From JASHVB01 sp963762885 (GTDB lineage Bacteria > Pseudomonadota > Alphaproteobacteria > Acetobacterales > Acetobacteraceae), in assembly GCA_963762885.1 (NCBI GenBank), contig CAVXNH010000100.1:1-64000 (forward strand): a stretch of 64,000 nt of DNA, written 5' to 3'. The notes beneath the pieces were generated by a model. The model searched no databases. It saw only the letters and a program-made list of their open reading frames with translations, and was not told the DNA's origin. Made by a program: the position numbers and the translations under genes. Below, piece by piece: positions 56,792-64,000 of this stretch; within the stretch, counting starts at the first letter, position 1, and each line of letters opens with the position of its first letter.

Positions 56792-57919
56792 ATGTCGACG
56801 CGACATCGCACAGGATCGGAACGCGAGCAGCTCGAACTGTTCCGCGCACTCCCCGGCGACCTCGCGCCCCGCGACGCGCAGGACCTCATGGCTTATCCAT
56901 TTTTCAGTCTCGCCAAATCCCACCGCTCGACACCGATCGACTTCCGTTCGGGTGACGTTGCAATCCGCGTCGAGGCCGTCCCCGAACATGGCATGGCCAC
57001 GATCTGGGACGCCGACGTTCTGATCTGGGCCGCTTCCCAGATCGTCGAGGCGCGAGACGCGGGCTTGCGCACGTCGCGCCTGATGGCGGCGACGCCCTAC
57101 GAGATACTGAACTTCACCGGGCGCGGAACATCGCTGCGCGACTATCAGCGCCTCAAGGCGGCGCTGGACCGGCTGCAATCGACAACGGTCGCGACATCGC
57201 TGCGCCAGCCAGCCGAGCGGCGGATGCACCGCTTCTCCTGGATCAACGAATGGACGGAGCGTGCCGATGGCCACGGTCATCCCGGCGGTATCGAGCTCAT
57301 CGTCCCCGACTGGTTCTACCGCGCCGTTCTTGACGATGCGCTCGTCCTCACAATCGACCGCGCATATTTCGACCTGACCGGCGGCATGGAGCGCTGGCTA
57401 TACCGCATCGTGCGCAAGCACGGCGGCCACCAGCGGAATGGCTGGCGCTTCGACTTCCGCCATCTCCATCTGAAATCCGGCAGCCTGTCCCCGTTCAAGC
57501 GCTTCGCTTTCGAGCTGCGAGACATCATCCGCCGCCAGCCGCTGCCGGGATACACGCTGTTCGTTGAGGTCGAAATCAGCGGGCGCACGCTGCTCGCCTT
57601 CGAGCCAGCAGCCTGTGGACAACCTGTGGATAGCGTCGTGCTATCGGGAACCGGCGCTATCGTGCCATCAGGAACCCAACCCTCGTGCTATCGGGAACCG
57701 AAATCGGGTGTAAGCCACGGACATAAAAGCGGAATTCGCGCCCTTAACTTAGAGTCTAACCAAGATTCTAACCTTCTAGTAGTTGGCGGCGGGAAAACTC
57801 GATCCGAACCGCGGCCTGCCGGGAAGGAAAAGAGGCGCTATCGGGACGGGGGAGAGCGACCGCCGGTCCAAGCGGCGGCTCCGACGCGCCCGTTCCTAGA
57901 CCAGGTCCGGAGGCGCGTC
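56792..57919 (+). CDS. repA: Replication initiator RepA (frame runs on into parA)
   Basis: Plasmid-type replication initiator. ATG 56792: MSTRHRTGSEREQLELFRAL, then MAYPFFSLAKSHRSTPIDFR, MATIWDADVLIWAASQIVEA, TPYEILNFTGRGTSLRDYQR, MERWLYRIVRKHGGHQRNGW, the RPA-family core. After the domain (LFVEVEISGRTLLAFEPA, about residue 270) the frame runs through a repeat-rich tail holding iteron-like sequences (LSGTGAIVPSGTQPSCYRE), with no stop before the parA ATG, so the true C terminus is uncertain and may have been lost through an indel. It binds iterons to start replication. Confidence 0.85.
57614..57849 (+). other. Probable replication origin: iterons, DnaA-like boxes, AT-rich stretch
   Basis: Two DnaA-box-like sequences, TGTGGACAA (57614-57622) and TGTGGATAG (57625-57633), are followed by three direct repeats CGTGCTATCGGGAACC at 57637-57652 and 57684-57699 and a variant CGTGCCATCAGGAACC at 57661-57676, spaced 23-24 bases apart. 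A fourth partial copy (GCGCTATCGGGACGG) is at 57835-57849. An AT-rich segment with a repeated gtctaacc/attctaacc unit lies at 57741-57785. Helical spacing of the iterons and their place at the repA end support an oriV. Confidence 0.65.
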
Positions 57920-58558
57920 ATGATCGTCGCGCTCCTCAATCAGAAGGGCGGCGTCGGCAAGACCACGCTGGCGCTTCATCTCGCGGGCCAATGGGCTCGC
58001 GAAGGCCGCCGCGTCACCCTTATCGATGCCGACCCGCAAGGCTCCGCTCTCGATTGGTCCGAGCAGCGGGCAAAGGAAGGGCTGCCGAGGCTGTTCGGCG
58101 TCATCGGCCTGGCGCGCGACACGCTTCATCGGGAAGCGCCCGAACTCGCCCGCGACGCCGATCACATCGTCATCGACGGGCCGCCGCGTGTCGCCGGGCT
58201 GATGCGCTCGGCGCTGCTCGCCGCCGATCTCGTCCTGATCCCCGCGCAGCCTTCGCCGTTCGACGGCTGGGCTTCGGGCGAGACGCTGAAGCTGATCGAC
58301 GAGGCGCGCATTTTCCGGCCGCAACTCGCCGCGCGCTTTGTCCTCAATCGGTGCGCCGCGCGCACCGTCATCGCGCGGGAAACCGCCGAATTGCTGGCCG
58401 ATCACCAGCCGCCGGTCCTCAAGGTCACGATCGGACAGCGCGTCGCCTTCGCCGACAGCGCGCGCACAGGCCGGCTCGTCGCCGACCTCGACGCGAACAG
58501 TCCGGCCGCGCGCGAGATCGCAGCACTCGCCGCCGAGATCGCGAGGATCGGCCGATGA
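57920..58558 (+). CDS. parA: ParA-family partition ATPase
   Basis: Deviant-Walker ATPase for element segregation. ATG 57920: MIVALLNQKGGVGKTTLALH (KGGVGKTT), then VTLIDADPQGSALDWSEQRA (Walker A'), DHIVIDGPPRVAGLMRSALL, VLIPAQPSPFDGWASGETLK and RFVLNRCAARTVIARETAEL. Intact at about 213 residues. The stop overlaps the next gene's start (ATGA). No ParB-type gene follows; the small RHH-like protein next to it is the likely partner. Confidence 0.94.
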   Translation: MIVALLNQKGGVGKTTLALHLAGQWAREGRRVTLIDADPQGSALDWSEQRAKEGLPRLFGVIGLARDTLHREAPELARDADHIVIDGPPRVAGLMRSALLAADLVLIPAQPSPFDGWASGETLKLIDEARIFRPQLAARFVLNRCAARTVIARETAELLADHQPPVLKVTIGQRVAFADSARTGRLVADLDANSPAAREIAALAAEIARIGR

Positions 58559-58809
58559 CCGGGCGTCAATCGAAGCGCGGCTTTGCCTCCCGTCCCGGCG
58601 ACGCCGAGAGCTGGATCAAAGCGCCGGATATGCCGGCCGGCGCTCCGGCGAAGGCCGATGCTTTCACCGCCCGGCTCACCATCGACGTCACGCCCGGCTT
58701 GCGCGGCCGCATCAAGGTCGCCGCCTTCCGGCGCGGCGTCACCGTCGCCGACATGCTGCGCGAGCTGCTGGCGCGCGAATTTCCCGAAGACTCTGGAGAC
58801 GCATCATGA
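58555..58809 (+). CDS. Small ribbon-helix-helix-like partition partner
   Basis: 84 residues: MTGRQSKRGFASRPGDAESW, then FTARLTIDVTPGLRGRIKVA and AFRRGVTVADMLRELLAREF. The beta-strand (ARLTIDVT) plus two helices is a typical RHH DNA-binding pattern (ParG/CopG type). It overlaps parA by 4 bases and is followed by the DUF2840 gene with a 4-base overlap, so it is part of one operon. Confidence 0.75.
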   Translation: MTGRQSKRGFASRPGDAESWIKAPDMPAGAPAKADAFTARLTIDVTPGLRGRIKVAAFRRGVTVADMLRELLAREFPEDSGDAS

Positions 58810-59328
58810 CCGACAACGCGCCGTCCGCCGCGCATCGGCAAGAGTTGCATGCCGGCCGCTTGTCCGACAGCCTCACGCAGGTCGAACTGACCTGGTACGA
58901 GAAGAGGATCGAGAACTGGATACGCTTCGGCGATCACGTCGAAGAGAAAATCCTCGACCGCCGCCGCCGCACCCTCAGCTTTCGAAGCGGCACCGTCTTC
59001 GCGTTCGTGCGCTGGTCTGCCAACGACTTCGGAACCGTCAGTTCGCGCATCGATATCGTGCGCGCCGTCGCCGCCGCGGGAATCCTATCAGACGCTTCCC
59101 TTCGTCCGTCCCGGCGGCGAAATCCTGCTGCACATCGATGGCTGGCCGAAGGTCGAGCGCGTGCTTCAGGCCATCGATGCCGTGGAAGCGATCGGCGTCG
59201 AACCGGGCGACATCGCGCCGGATCATTGGCGCCATGTCCACAGCCGCCTGACCGTCGGACACGAACCGCGGCCCTATTCGCGCGCGCAGCACGATGCGTG
59301 GCTGTTGCGCCGGAGGGCGCAGCCATGA
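58806..59328 (+). CDS. DUF2840 family protein (one frameshift)
   Basis: Backbone protein of about 173 codons. It reads SLTQVELTWYEKRIENWIRF, GDHVEEKILDRRRRTLSFRS, GTVFAFVRWSANDFGTVSSR, and after a shift near 59075 PFVRPGGEILLHIDGWPKVE, RVLQAIDAVEAIGVEPGDIA, then RLTVGHEPRPYSRAQHDAWL. This is the DUF2840 family, always found upstream of traF in alphaproteobacterial conjugative elements. Its stop overlaps traF (ATGA). Confidence 0.87.
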
Positions 59329-59871
59329 CCCGCTTCGGATGGGTCATGGCGACCTATTTTTCGGCGATGGCGACCGTGGGCGTCGCGTTCGTCAAGCCTC
59401 TTCCCAGGCTCATCTGGAACGCCAGCGCGAGCACCCCGATCGGCCTCTACGCCGTGCGGCCACCAGGCGCGCTACGCGACACCGAACTTGTCGCCGTCAT
59501 GCCGCCGGAACCCATCGCGAGCTTCCTCGCCGATGGCGGCTACCTGCCGCGCGGCGTGCCCTTGATGAAACATGTTCTGGCACTCCCGGGACAGAGCGTC
59601 TGCCGGCATGGGCTGCGCATCACCATCGATCAAGTCGAGGTCGGCGATGCGCAAGCCCGCGACCGGCGCGGACGCGATCTCCCTGACTGGCAAGGCTGTC
59701 AGACCGTTGCCGCCGGGCGACGTTTTTCTGATGAACCCCGGCGTGCCCGACAGTCTGGACGGCCGGTATTTCGGCCCGCTTCCCGCCAGCTCGATCGTCG
59801 GTCGCGCGGTTCCTCTTTGGACCGATGAAGGAGACGACGGCCGCTTCGTTTGGCGCGCCGCGACGCACTGA
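59325..59871 (+). CDS. traF: Conjugal transfer peptidase TraF (S26 signal-peptidase family; one frameshift)
   Basis: Inner-membrane serine protease that cyclises or matures the conjugative pilin. An N-terminal helix (WVMATYFSAMATVGVAFVK) is followed by the catalytic Ser in WNASASTPIGLYAVRPPG and the catalytic Lys region VPLMKHVLALPGQSVCRHG. After a shift near 59650 the frame reads ISLTGKAVRPLPPGDVFLMN, PGVPDSLDGRYFGPLPASSI, PLWTDEG. Length of about 181 codons is normal for TraF. Confidence 0.9.
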
Positions 59872-59906
59872 GACCACCGCAACCCTGCAATGGAAAGGAC
59901 GTTCCC

Positions 59907-60245
59907 ATGGCTCACATCGGTAATTTCACCCGCATCCAAGACGGCTATTACGGCCGGCTCCATACGCTCACGATCGATGTCGAACTCACCCTCGTTCCGG
60001 CCAATGCTGGGGACGGCGAGAACGCGCCGGACTTTCGGATTCACGCAGGCGACAGCGCCGATGGCCCCGAGGTCGGCGCCGCTTGGAAGCGCACCGGCGA
60101 GAAGGCCGGAGCGTATGTCTCGTTGCTGATCGACGATCCGGTCTTCACGCAGCCCATCCGCGCGAATTTGTTCCAGGCTGAAGCGAAGGGATCGAGTTTC
60201 AATCTGCTCTGGAACCGTCCGGCGAAACGCGACGAGCGAGGCTGA
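59907..60245 (+). CDS. DUF736 family protein, copy 2
   Basis: Intact 112-residue paralogue of the DUF736 protein at 54320: MAHIGNFTRIQDGYYGRLHT, then DVELTLVPANAGDGENAPDF, GAAWKRTGEKAGAYVSLLID, DPVFTQPIRANLFQAEAKGS, SFNLLWNRP. The two copies align along the whole length but differ at most positions, so they are old paralogues rather than a recent duplication. It sits within the transfer cluster between traF and the lytic transglycosylase. Confidence 0.92.
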   Translation: MAHIGNFTRIQDGYYGRLHTLTIDVELTLVPANAGDGENAPDFRIHAGDSADGPEVGAAWKRTGEKAGAYVSLLIDDPVFTQPIRANLFQAEAKGSSFNLLWNRPAKRDERG

Positions 60246-60248
60246 CCC

Positions 60249-61049
60249 ATGCACACAACAACTCATCGCGCAGCCGAGCAGCCGCTGGTCAGCGCGCGTC
60301 AGATCGGCGACCGATTGCGCGCCCGTCCAACAGCCATTGCGACAGCCATCATCGCGATGATGGGCATGGCGGGGACCACGCCTTTCGCGTCGCCGGCATT
60401 CGCACAGGGCAACGCCGCATCTGTCGCGCGCGTCGCCGATCCCTTCACGGCGTTTGTCGCGGAGGCGTCACAGCGATTCGGGATTCCCGTGTCGTGGATC
60501 CGCGCCGTCATGCATGCCGAGAGCGGGGAAGATGTCCACGCCCTCTCTCCGAAAGGCGCGATGGGCCTGATGCAGATCATGCCGGCGACATGGGCGAGCC
60601 TTCGCGCTCGTCACGGCCTCGGCGCCAATCCCTACGATCCGCACGACAATATTCTGGCGGGTGCGGCGTTTCTTCGAGAGCTGCACGATCGATATGGATC
60701 GCCGGGCTTTCTCGCCGCCTACAACGCCGGACCGGGACGGTATGAGGACCATTTGGCGACAGGCCGACCGCTTCCGAACGAAACGCGCGCCTATGTCGCC
60801 GCGATCGCACCGCTGATCGGTGAAGGGCAGATCGAGGGCGCAATTGCGATCGCTTCGGTCGCGCGTTCCTGGACCGAGGGGCCGATCTTTGTCGGACAAG
60901 ACGAAAGCGCTCCGAGTGTCGATGAAGTGTCGGCATCCGTGCGGCCGAACCGTTCGCCAAGCTCCCGTCGCGTCGTCGATATGTCGGCTCTCGTGCCGCG
61001 TTCAGACAGCCTCTTCGTGCGGGTCTCTGCTCGGGAGCGGCCCCGGTGA
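60249..61049 (+). CDS. Lytic transglycosylase of the conjugation system (VirB1/TrbN type)
   Basis: Secreted muramidase that locally opens the wall for the transfer apparatus. Intact, 266 residues. A signal peptide (IATAIIAMMGMAGTTPFASP, AFA-Q cleavage) is followed by the SLT domain: catalytic Glu in WIRAVMHAESGEDVHALSPK, then GAMGLMQIMPATWASLRARH, NPYDPHDNILAGAAFLRELH and FLAAYNAGPGRYEDH. The final 60 residues are basic and Ser-rich. The stop overlaps the reading frame that leads to the relaxase. Confidence 0.92.
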   Translation: MHTTTHRAAEQPLVSARQIGDRLRARPTAIATAIIAMMGMAGTTPFASPAFAQGNAASVARVADPFTAFVAEASQRFGIPVSWIRAVMHAESGEDVHALSPKGAMGLMQIMPATWASLRARHGLGANPYDPHDNILAGAAFLRELHDRYGSPGFLAAYNAGPGRYEDHLATGRPLPNETRAYVAAIAPLIGEGQIEGAIAIASVARSWTEGPIFVGQDESAPSVDEVSASVRPNRSPSSRRVVDMSALVPRSDSLFVRVSARERPR

Positions 61050-61297
61050 GCGATGGCGCATTTCTTCGGGCGCTGGCGGACTGCATCGTGGGTTTGACGA
61101 TGGAGAGGGGCTGGAAGGGCAACACGACCAGACGACGGCTAGATAAAAGCGGGTCTCCGGACGTCATCCAAGCCCTTGATCGGGCTTGTCTTTCTCCGTG
61201 CCGCTCGGTCGGGTCGCGTGCCGCTCCCAGGCAGAATGCCAATGATTTCAATGGAATTAGCGGCACTGCCCACTTTCCAGCGCCCCGGAGTCCGCGG
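61050..61297 (+). other. Region ahead of the relaxase, possible oriT
   Basis: About 250 bases whose open frame (from an ATG at 61046) has no family resemblance before the relaxase start. It contains an imperfect repeat (tgccgctcggtcgggtcgcg and tgccgctcc) and an inverted aagcccttgatcgggctt (61170-61187). Origins of transfer commonly sit just upstream of the relaxase gene, so this is the best place to look; no nic consensus is recognised. Confidence 0.35.
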
Positions 61298-63058
61298 ATG
61301 AGCGGCTCCGGCGAGGATTTTCGCGTTCGGCCTGGCCGCATCCGCAGCACCCGCGCCGGCAAGTCCAAGAGCTTCGTCAACCAGGTGCTGCGCGCCGCGA
61401 AGAGGGCGGGCCATACCGCTCCGCAATCTGGTCCCGGCAAGCCGACCGGCCTTGGCCGCTCGACTTTCGGGCGCGGGCGGCTCGCGTTCAGCCGCAACCG
61501 GTTGTTCACGCCCACCCGCCGCGTCGTGGTGAAAGCCCGCGTCGCGCGTCATGCGGGCCGGGCCTTCCGCTCCGCGCCAGTATCGGCGCATGTCGCCTAT
61601 CTGAAGCGCGAGGGCGTGACGCGCGACGGCGAGAAGGCGCGCATGTTCGATGCCGAGACCGACCGCGCCGATGATGCTGGATTTGCCGATCGAACGAAGG
61701 ATGACCGGCACCACTTCCGCTTCATCGTCTCACCCGAAGACGCCGCCGAGATGACCGATCTCCGAGCTTTCACGCGAGACCTCGCGCGGCAGATGGAAGC
61801 CGACCTTGGGACCAGGCTCGATTGGATCGCCGTCGACCATTGGAACACCGACAATCCGCATGTCCATCTTTTGGTGCGCGGCGTCGATGAGACCGGCAAG
61901 GATCTCGTGATCTCCCGCGACTATATCAGCCGCGGCTTGCGCTCCCGGGCCGAGGAGCTTGTATCGATCGAACTTGGCCCCAAACCCGAGCATGAAATCC
62001 GCTCCGCGCTTGAGCGCGATGTCGGCGCCGAGCGCTGGACCCGGCTCGACACCGAGATACGCATGGCCGCCGACGAGACCGGGTACATCGATCTCCGCCC
62101 GGAGCAGCCGGGCGCGGCCGATCCGGAGACCCGCCGGCTCATGATCGGCCGCCTCCAGCATCTGGAAACAATGGGGCTCGCCGCGCCCGCCGGCCCCGGC
62201 GAATGGATGGTCGGGCTCGAAGCGGAACGAAGCCTCCGCGATCTCGGCATGCGCGGCGACATCATCAAGACCATGCACCGCGCCTTCACCGACAGTGGCT
62301 TCGAGCGCGGCGTCGCCGACTATGTCATCGACACGGGCGCGGCGACGTCGCCGATCATCGGCCGGCTCGTGGACAAAGGCCTGCATGACGAATTGACCGG
62401 GGAAGCCTACGCCGTGATCGACGGCACGGATGGCCGCGCTCACCACGTGCGGTTTCGGGATACCGAAGCCTTCGCCCATGCCCCGCCCATCGGTGGCATC
62501 GTCGAGGTGCGCCGGTTCGGCGGCGCCGATGACCAGCGGCCGACGTTGTTGCTGGCGAACCGATCGGACATCGACCTTGCCCGCCAGGTCACCGCGCCGG
62601 GCGCCACCTGGCTCGATCATCGGCTGGTCGAGCGTCAGCCGATGCCGCTCTCGATGGGCGGGTTCGGCGGCGAGGTTCGGGAAGCCATGACCGCTCGCGC
62701 TGAACACCTCGCCGGCGAGGGCTTCGCTCGCCGGCAAGGCCAGCGCATCGTTTTGCAGCGCGATCTCCTCGACACGCTGCGACGCCGCGAGCTCAGCGCG
62801 GTTGGACCAGGCTGTCGGCCGAGACCGGCCTGCCATATCGCCAGACCGCCACGGGCGAGCAGGTTGCCGGGAGCCTATCGTCAGAGCCTGACGCTCACCT
62901 CCGGCCGGTTCGCCATGATCGACAACGGCCTGGGTTTCCAGCTCGTCCCGTGGTCGCCGCCGTTGGAGAAGCAGCTTGGCCGGCATGTGTCAGGCGTAGC
63001 GAGGGACGGCGGCGGGATCGAATGGGGGTTCGGGCGCAAGCGCGAGCTTGGATTATAG
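61298..63058 (+). CDS. VirD2-like relaxase with DUF3363
   Basis: Conjugative relaxase that nicks at oriT and pilots the strand. ATG 61298 (MSGSGEDFRVRPGRIRSTR) is chosen because similarity begins there; the same frame is open upstream to 61046. The HUH-type core has the three-His motif in AVDHWNTDNPHVHLLVRGVD, preceded by AHVAYLKREGVTRDGEKARM and HHFRFIVSPEDAAEMTDLRA. The C-terminal DUF3363 portion runs through GRLVDKGLHDELTGEAYAVI and ends SGRFAMIDNGLGFQLVPWSP, FGRKRELGL. Two compensating shifts near 62800 and 62875 garble about 25 residues. Length of about 587 codons is normal. Confidence 0.92.
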   Translation: MSGSGEDFRVRPGRIRSTRAGKSKSFVNQVLRAAKRAGHTAPQSGPGKPTGLGRSTFGRGRLAFSRNRLFTPTRRVVVKARVARHAGRAFRSAPVSAHVAYLKREGVTRDGEKARMFDAETDRADDAGFADRTKDDRHHFRFIVSPEDAAEMTDLRAFTRDLARQMEADLGTRLDWIAVDHWNTDNPHVHLLVRGVDETGKDLVISRDYISRGLRSRAEELVSIELGPKPEHEIRSALERDVGAERWTRLDTEIRMAADETGYIDLRPEQPGAADPETRRLMIGRLQHLETMGLAAPAGPGEWMVGLEAERSLRDLGMRGDIIKTMHRAFTDSGFERGVADYVIDTGAATSPIIGRLVDKGLHDELTGEAYAVIDGTDGRAHHVRFRDTEAFAHAPPIGGIVEVRRFGGADDQRPTLLLANRSDIDLARQVTAPGATWLDHRLVERQPMPLSMGGFGGEVREAMTARAEHLAGEGFARRQGQRIVLQRDLLDTLRRRELSAVGPGCRPRPACHIARPPRASRLPGAYRQSLTLTSGRFAMIDNGLGFQLVPWSPPLEKQLGRHVSGVARDGGGIEWGFGRKRELGL

Positions 63059-63129
63059 CCGACGCTCGAAGACCCAAGGGGTGGCAGGCGCAGCTTTGCA
63101 GCAGGCCACATTGCCGCCTACGTAACAGA

Positions 63130-63906
63130 TCACGATGGCACCCAAATCGCGTCATCGGGCTGCCGGGCGTCGCCAAAAGCGCGCCGCTCTTCTGGCGGCA
63201 GACTAGCGACCCAAGCCGCCATAAATGCGTCCAGCCGATCATGCCGGCTGCCAGGCACCGTTGCCTTCAGCTTCGCTTCGAGAGCCTGCGGTTCCCATCC
63301 CGTACGAGCCGAGACCGCAAAGAGCTGATCTCGATATCCCTGTTCCGTTGACTTGTGCTCGCACGCGGGAAGCAAAGCGCGGACAATGGCGAACGGATAC
63401 ACCTCGATGACCTCGGCGTGGAGCTCGTCCTTCAGCAAGGCGAAAAGTCTGAAACCAAAGAGCATCCAAATCTTATTTGCATGCGGAAGAGTTGCAGCCG
63501 TGCCGCCAAAGCTCAAATGGTCGATGCACTTCTCACGGATGCCTGCCCAGGCAGTCGCCACGGGCGTTCGGAAGGAGGACAGGCCAAGACGTCCAAGTTC
63601 GTCTTCCGAGGCTCGCGAGCCTTTTGCGGGCGGCGCAGCAGGAGCATCGACGGCGATCCTTTCAACTTTCCATCCCATCTCGTCTCGGATACGCGCGATT
63701 GCGCTCGCGACGCCGCGCGCCAACTCCTCAAAGGGCGCGGCCGCGATGATTTCCCTGTTGCCGACGCCACGAGGAATAAGCCCCGCGAGGTGCTTCGGGA
63801 TTGTCAGGGGCATCAGCGGATAGTCCGCTGCCACCACGCAGAGCGGCAACCGCTTGCCAACGGCACACGCAACGTCGATCCCGATGAAAACTGAAGATGA
63901 TGGCAA
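63130..63906 (-). CDS. DUF429 family protein
   Basis: Intact 258-residue protein with an RNase H-like fold pattern: VFIGIDVACAVGKRLPLCVV (first acidic residue), VERIAVDAPAAPPAKGSRAS (second), then EVYPFAIVRALLPAC and SRHDRLDAFMAAWVASLP (third). Those acidic positions are as in DUF429 members, a predicted nuclease-like family of unknown role. It is convergent with the relaxase gene and appears to be cargo rather than backbone; 94 bases of non-coding sequence follow to the window end. Confidence 0.82.
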   Translation of the reverse strand: MPSSSVFIGIDVACAVGKRLPLCVVAADYPLMPLTIPKHLAGLIPRGVGNREIIAAAPFEELARGVASAIARIRDEMGWKVERIAVDAPAAPPAKGSRASEDELGRLGLSSFRTPVATAWAGIREKCIDHLSFGGTAATLPHANKIWMLFGFRLFALLKDELHAEVIEVYPFAIVRALLPACEHKSTEQGYRDQLFAVSARTGWEPQALEAKLKATVPGSRHDRLDAFMAAWVASLPPEERRAFGDARQPDDAIWVPS

Positions 63907-64000
63907 GGAACAACCTCGGAAGCCCCGTCACACGCTAAACTGTTTCACTGCGGAGCGCATCCAAACGGCCACATGCTGTCTGGCCTCCTGAAATAGCTCG

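Noticed and set aside
57637..57699. Regular repeats that might be a short CRISPR array.
   Set aside because: Repeats are 16 bases with 7-8-base gaps, no cas genes are near, and the place next to repA/parA fits iterons.
63907..64000. A further gene at the right edge.
   Set aside because: Only 94 bases remain, with no start site or family signal that can be supported.

Overview
The window joins two unrelated genomes. Bases 1 to about 28,575 look like the chromosome of an acidobacterium (Terriglobia-like). The clues are a VWFA-related protein of the type expanded in Acidobacteriota, the LptC/A-LptB-RpoN order, glyQ-glyS, an Omp85/SurA-like/TamB-like run, and dispersed 'gtcatcctgagcg' repeats. 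Bases from about 28,575 to 64,000 look like an alphaproteobacterial plasmid or integrative conjugative element (Sphingomonadales/Hyphomicrobiales type): ardC, a large ParB, DUF6878, DUF6915, DUF6927, a methyltransferase/strawberry-notch helicase, toprim, DUF2493, DUF736, RepA, ParA, DUF2840, TraF, a lytic transglycosylase and a DUF3363 relaxase. Taxonomy is inferred from gene content only. At the joint a TamB-like gene (plus strand) and an SbcD-like gene (minus strand) are both cut at the same point. This fits a chimeric assembly or an illegitimate recombination better than clean site-specific integration; no integrase or att site is seen.

Acidobacterial part: argS; a gallate-dioxygenase-like gene; rpoN, lptB, lptC/A and a hypothetical gene; glyS and glyQ; a TonB_C protein; recO; a ferredoxin; an inositol-monophosphatase-family gene and hfq; a VWFA protein; a moaD-moaE fusion; a hypothetical; lon; an ECF sigma/anti-sigma pair; bamA, a SurA-like gene and the cut TamB-like gene. 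Most of these genes carry several frameshifts while the protein signal continues in another frame, so uncorrected insertion/deletion errors in the sequence are more likely than true decay.

The most interesting region is 28,577-37,002, a minus-strand run of overlapping or tightly spaced genes: a sigma-like factor, a DNA-binding-like protein, a 1140-residue ImmA/IrrE metallopeptidase-UvrD helicase-nuclease-like fusion, a two-repeat multiubiquitin protein, an E2-fold protein, a JAB deubiquitinase-E1 (ThiF) fusion, a cysteine-rich DUF6527-like protein and an SbcD-like nuclease. The ubiquitin-like core is known from comparative genomics. Its coupling to a sigma/DNA-binding/ImmA-helicase control module and to an SbcD nuclease reads as an inducible anti-invader or DNA-damage system that joins protein tagging with DNA processing. 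An AbiEi/AbiEii toxin-antitoxin pair lies just upstream.

The conjugative backbone (38.8-63.1 kb, plus strand) handles anti-restriction (ArdC), partition (ParB; ParA plus a small RHH-like partner), replication (RepA with iterons and DnaA-like boxes), pilin processing (TraF), wall penetration (lytic transglycosylase) and DNA nicking (relaxase). Two families of repeated leader sequence sit before backbone genes, and strong hairpins punctuate the gene borders. The 51.4-53.2 kb stretch has no convincing gene. No tRNA, rRNA or CRISPR array was found.
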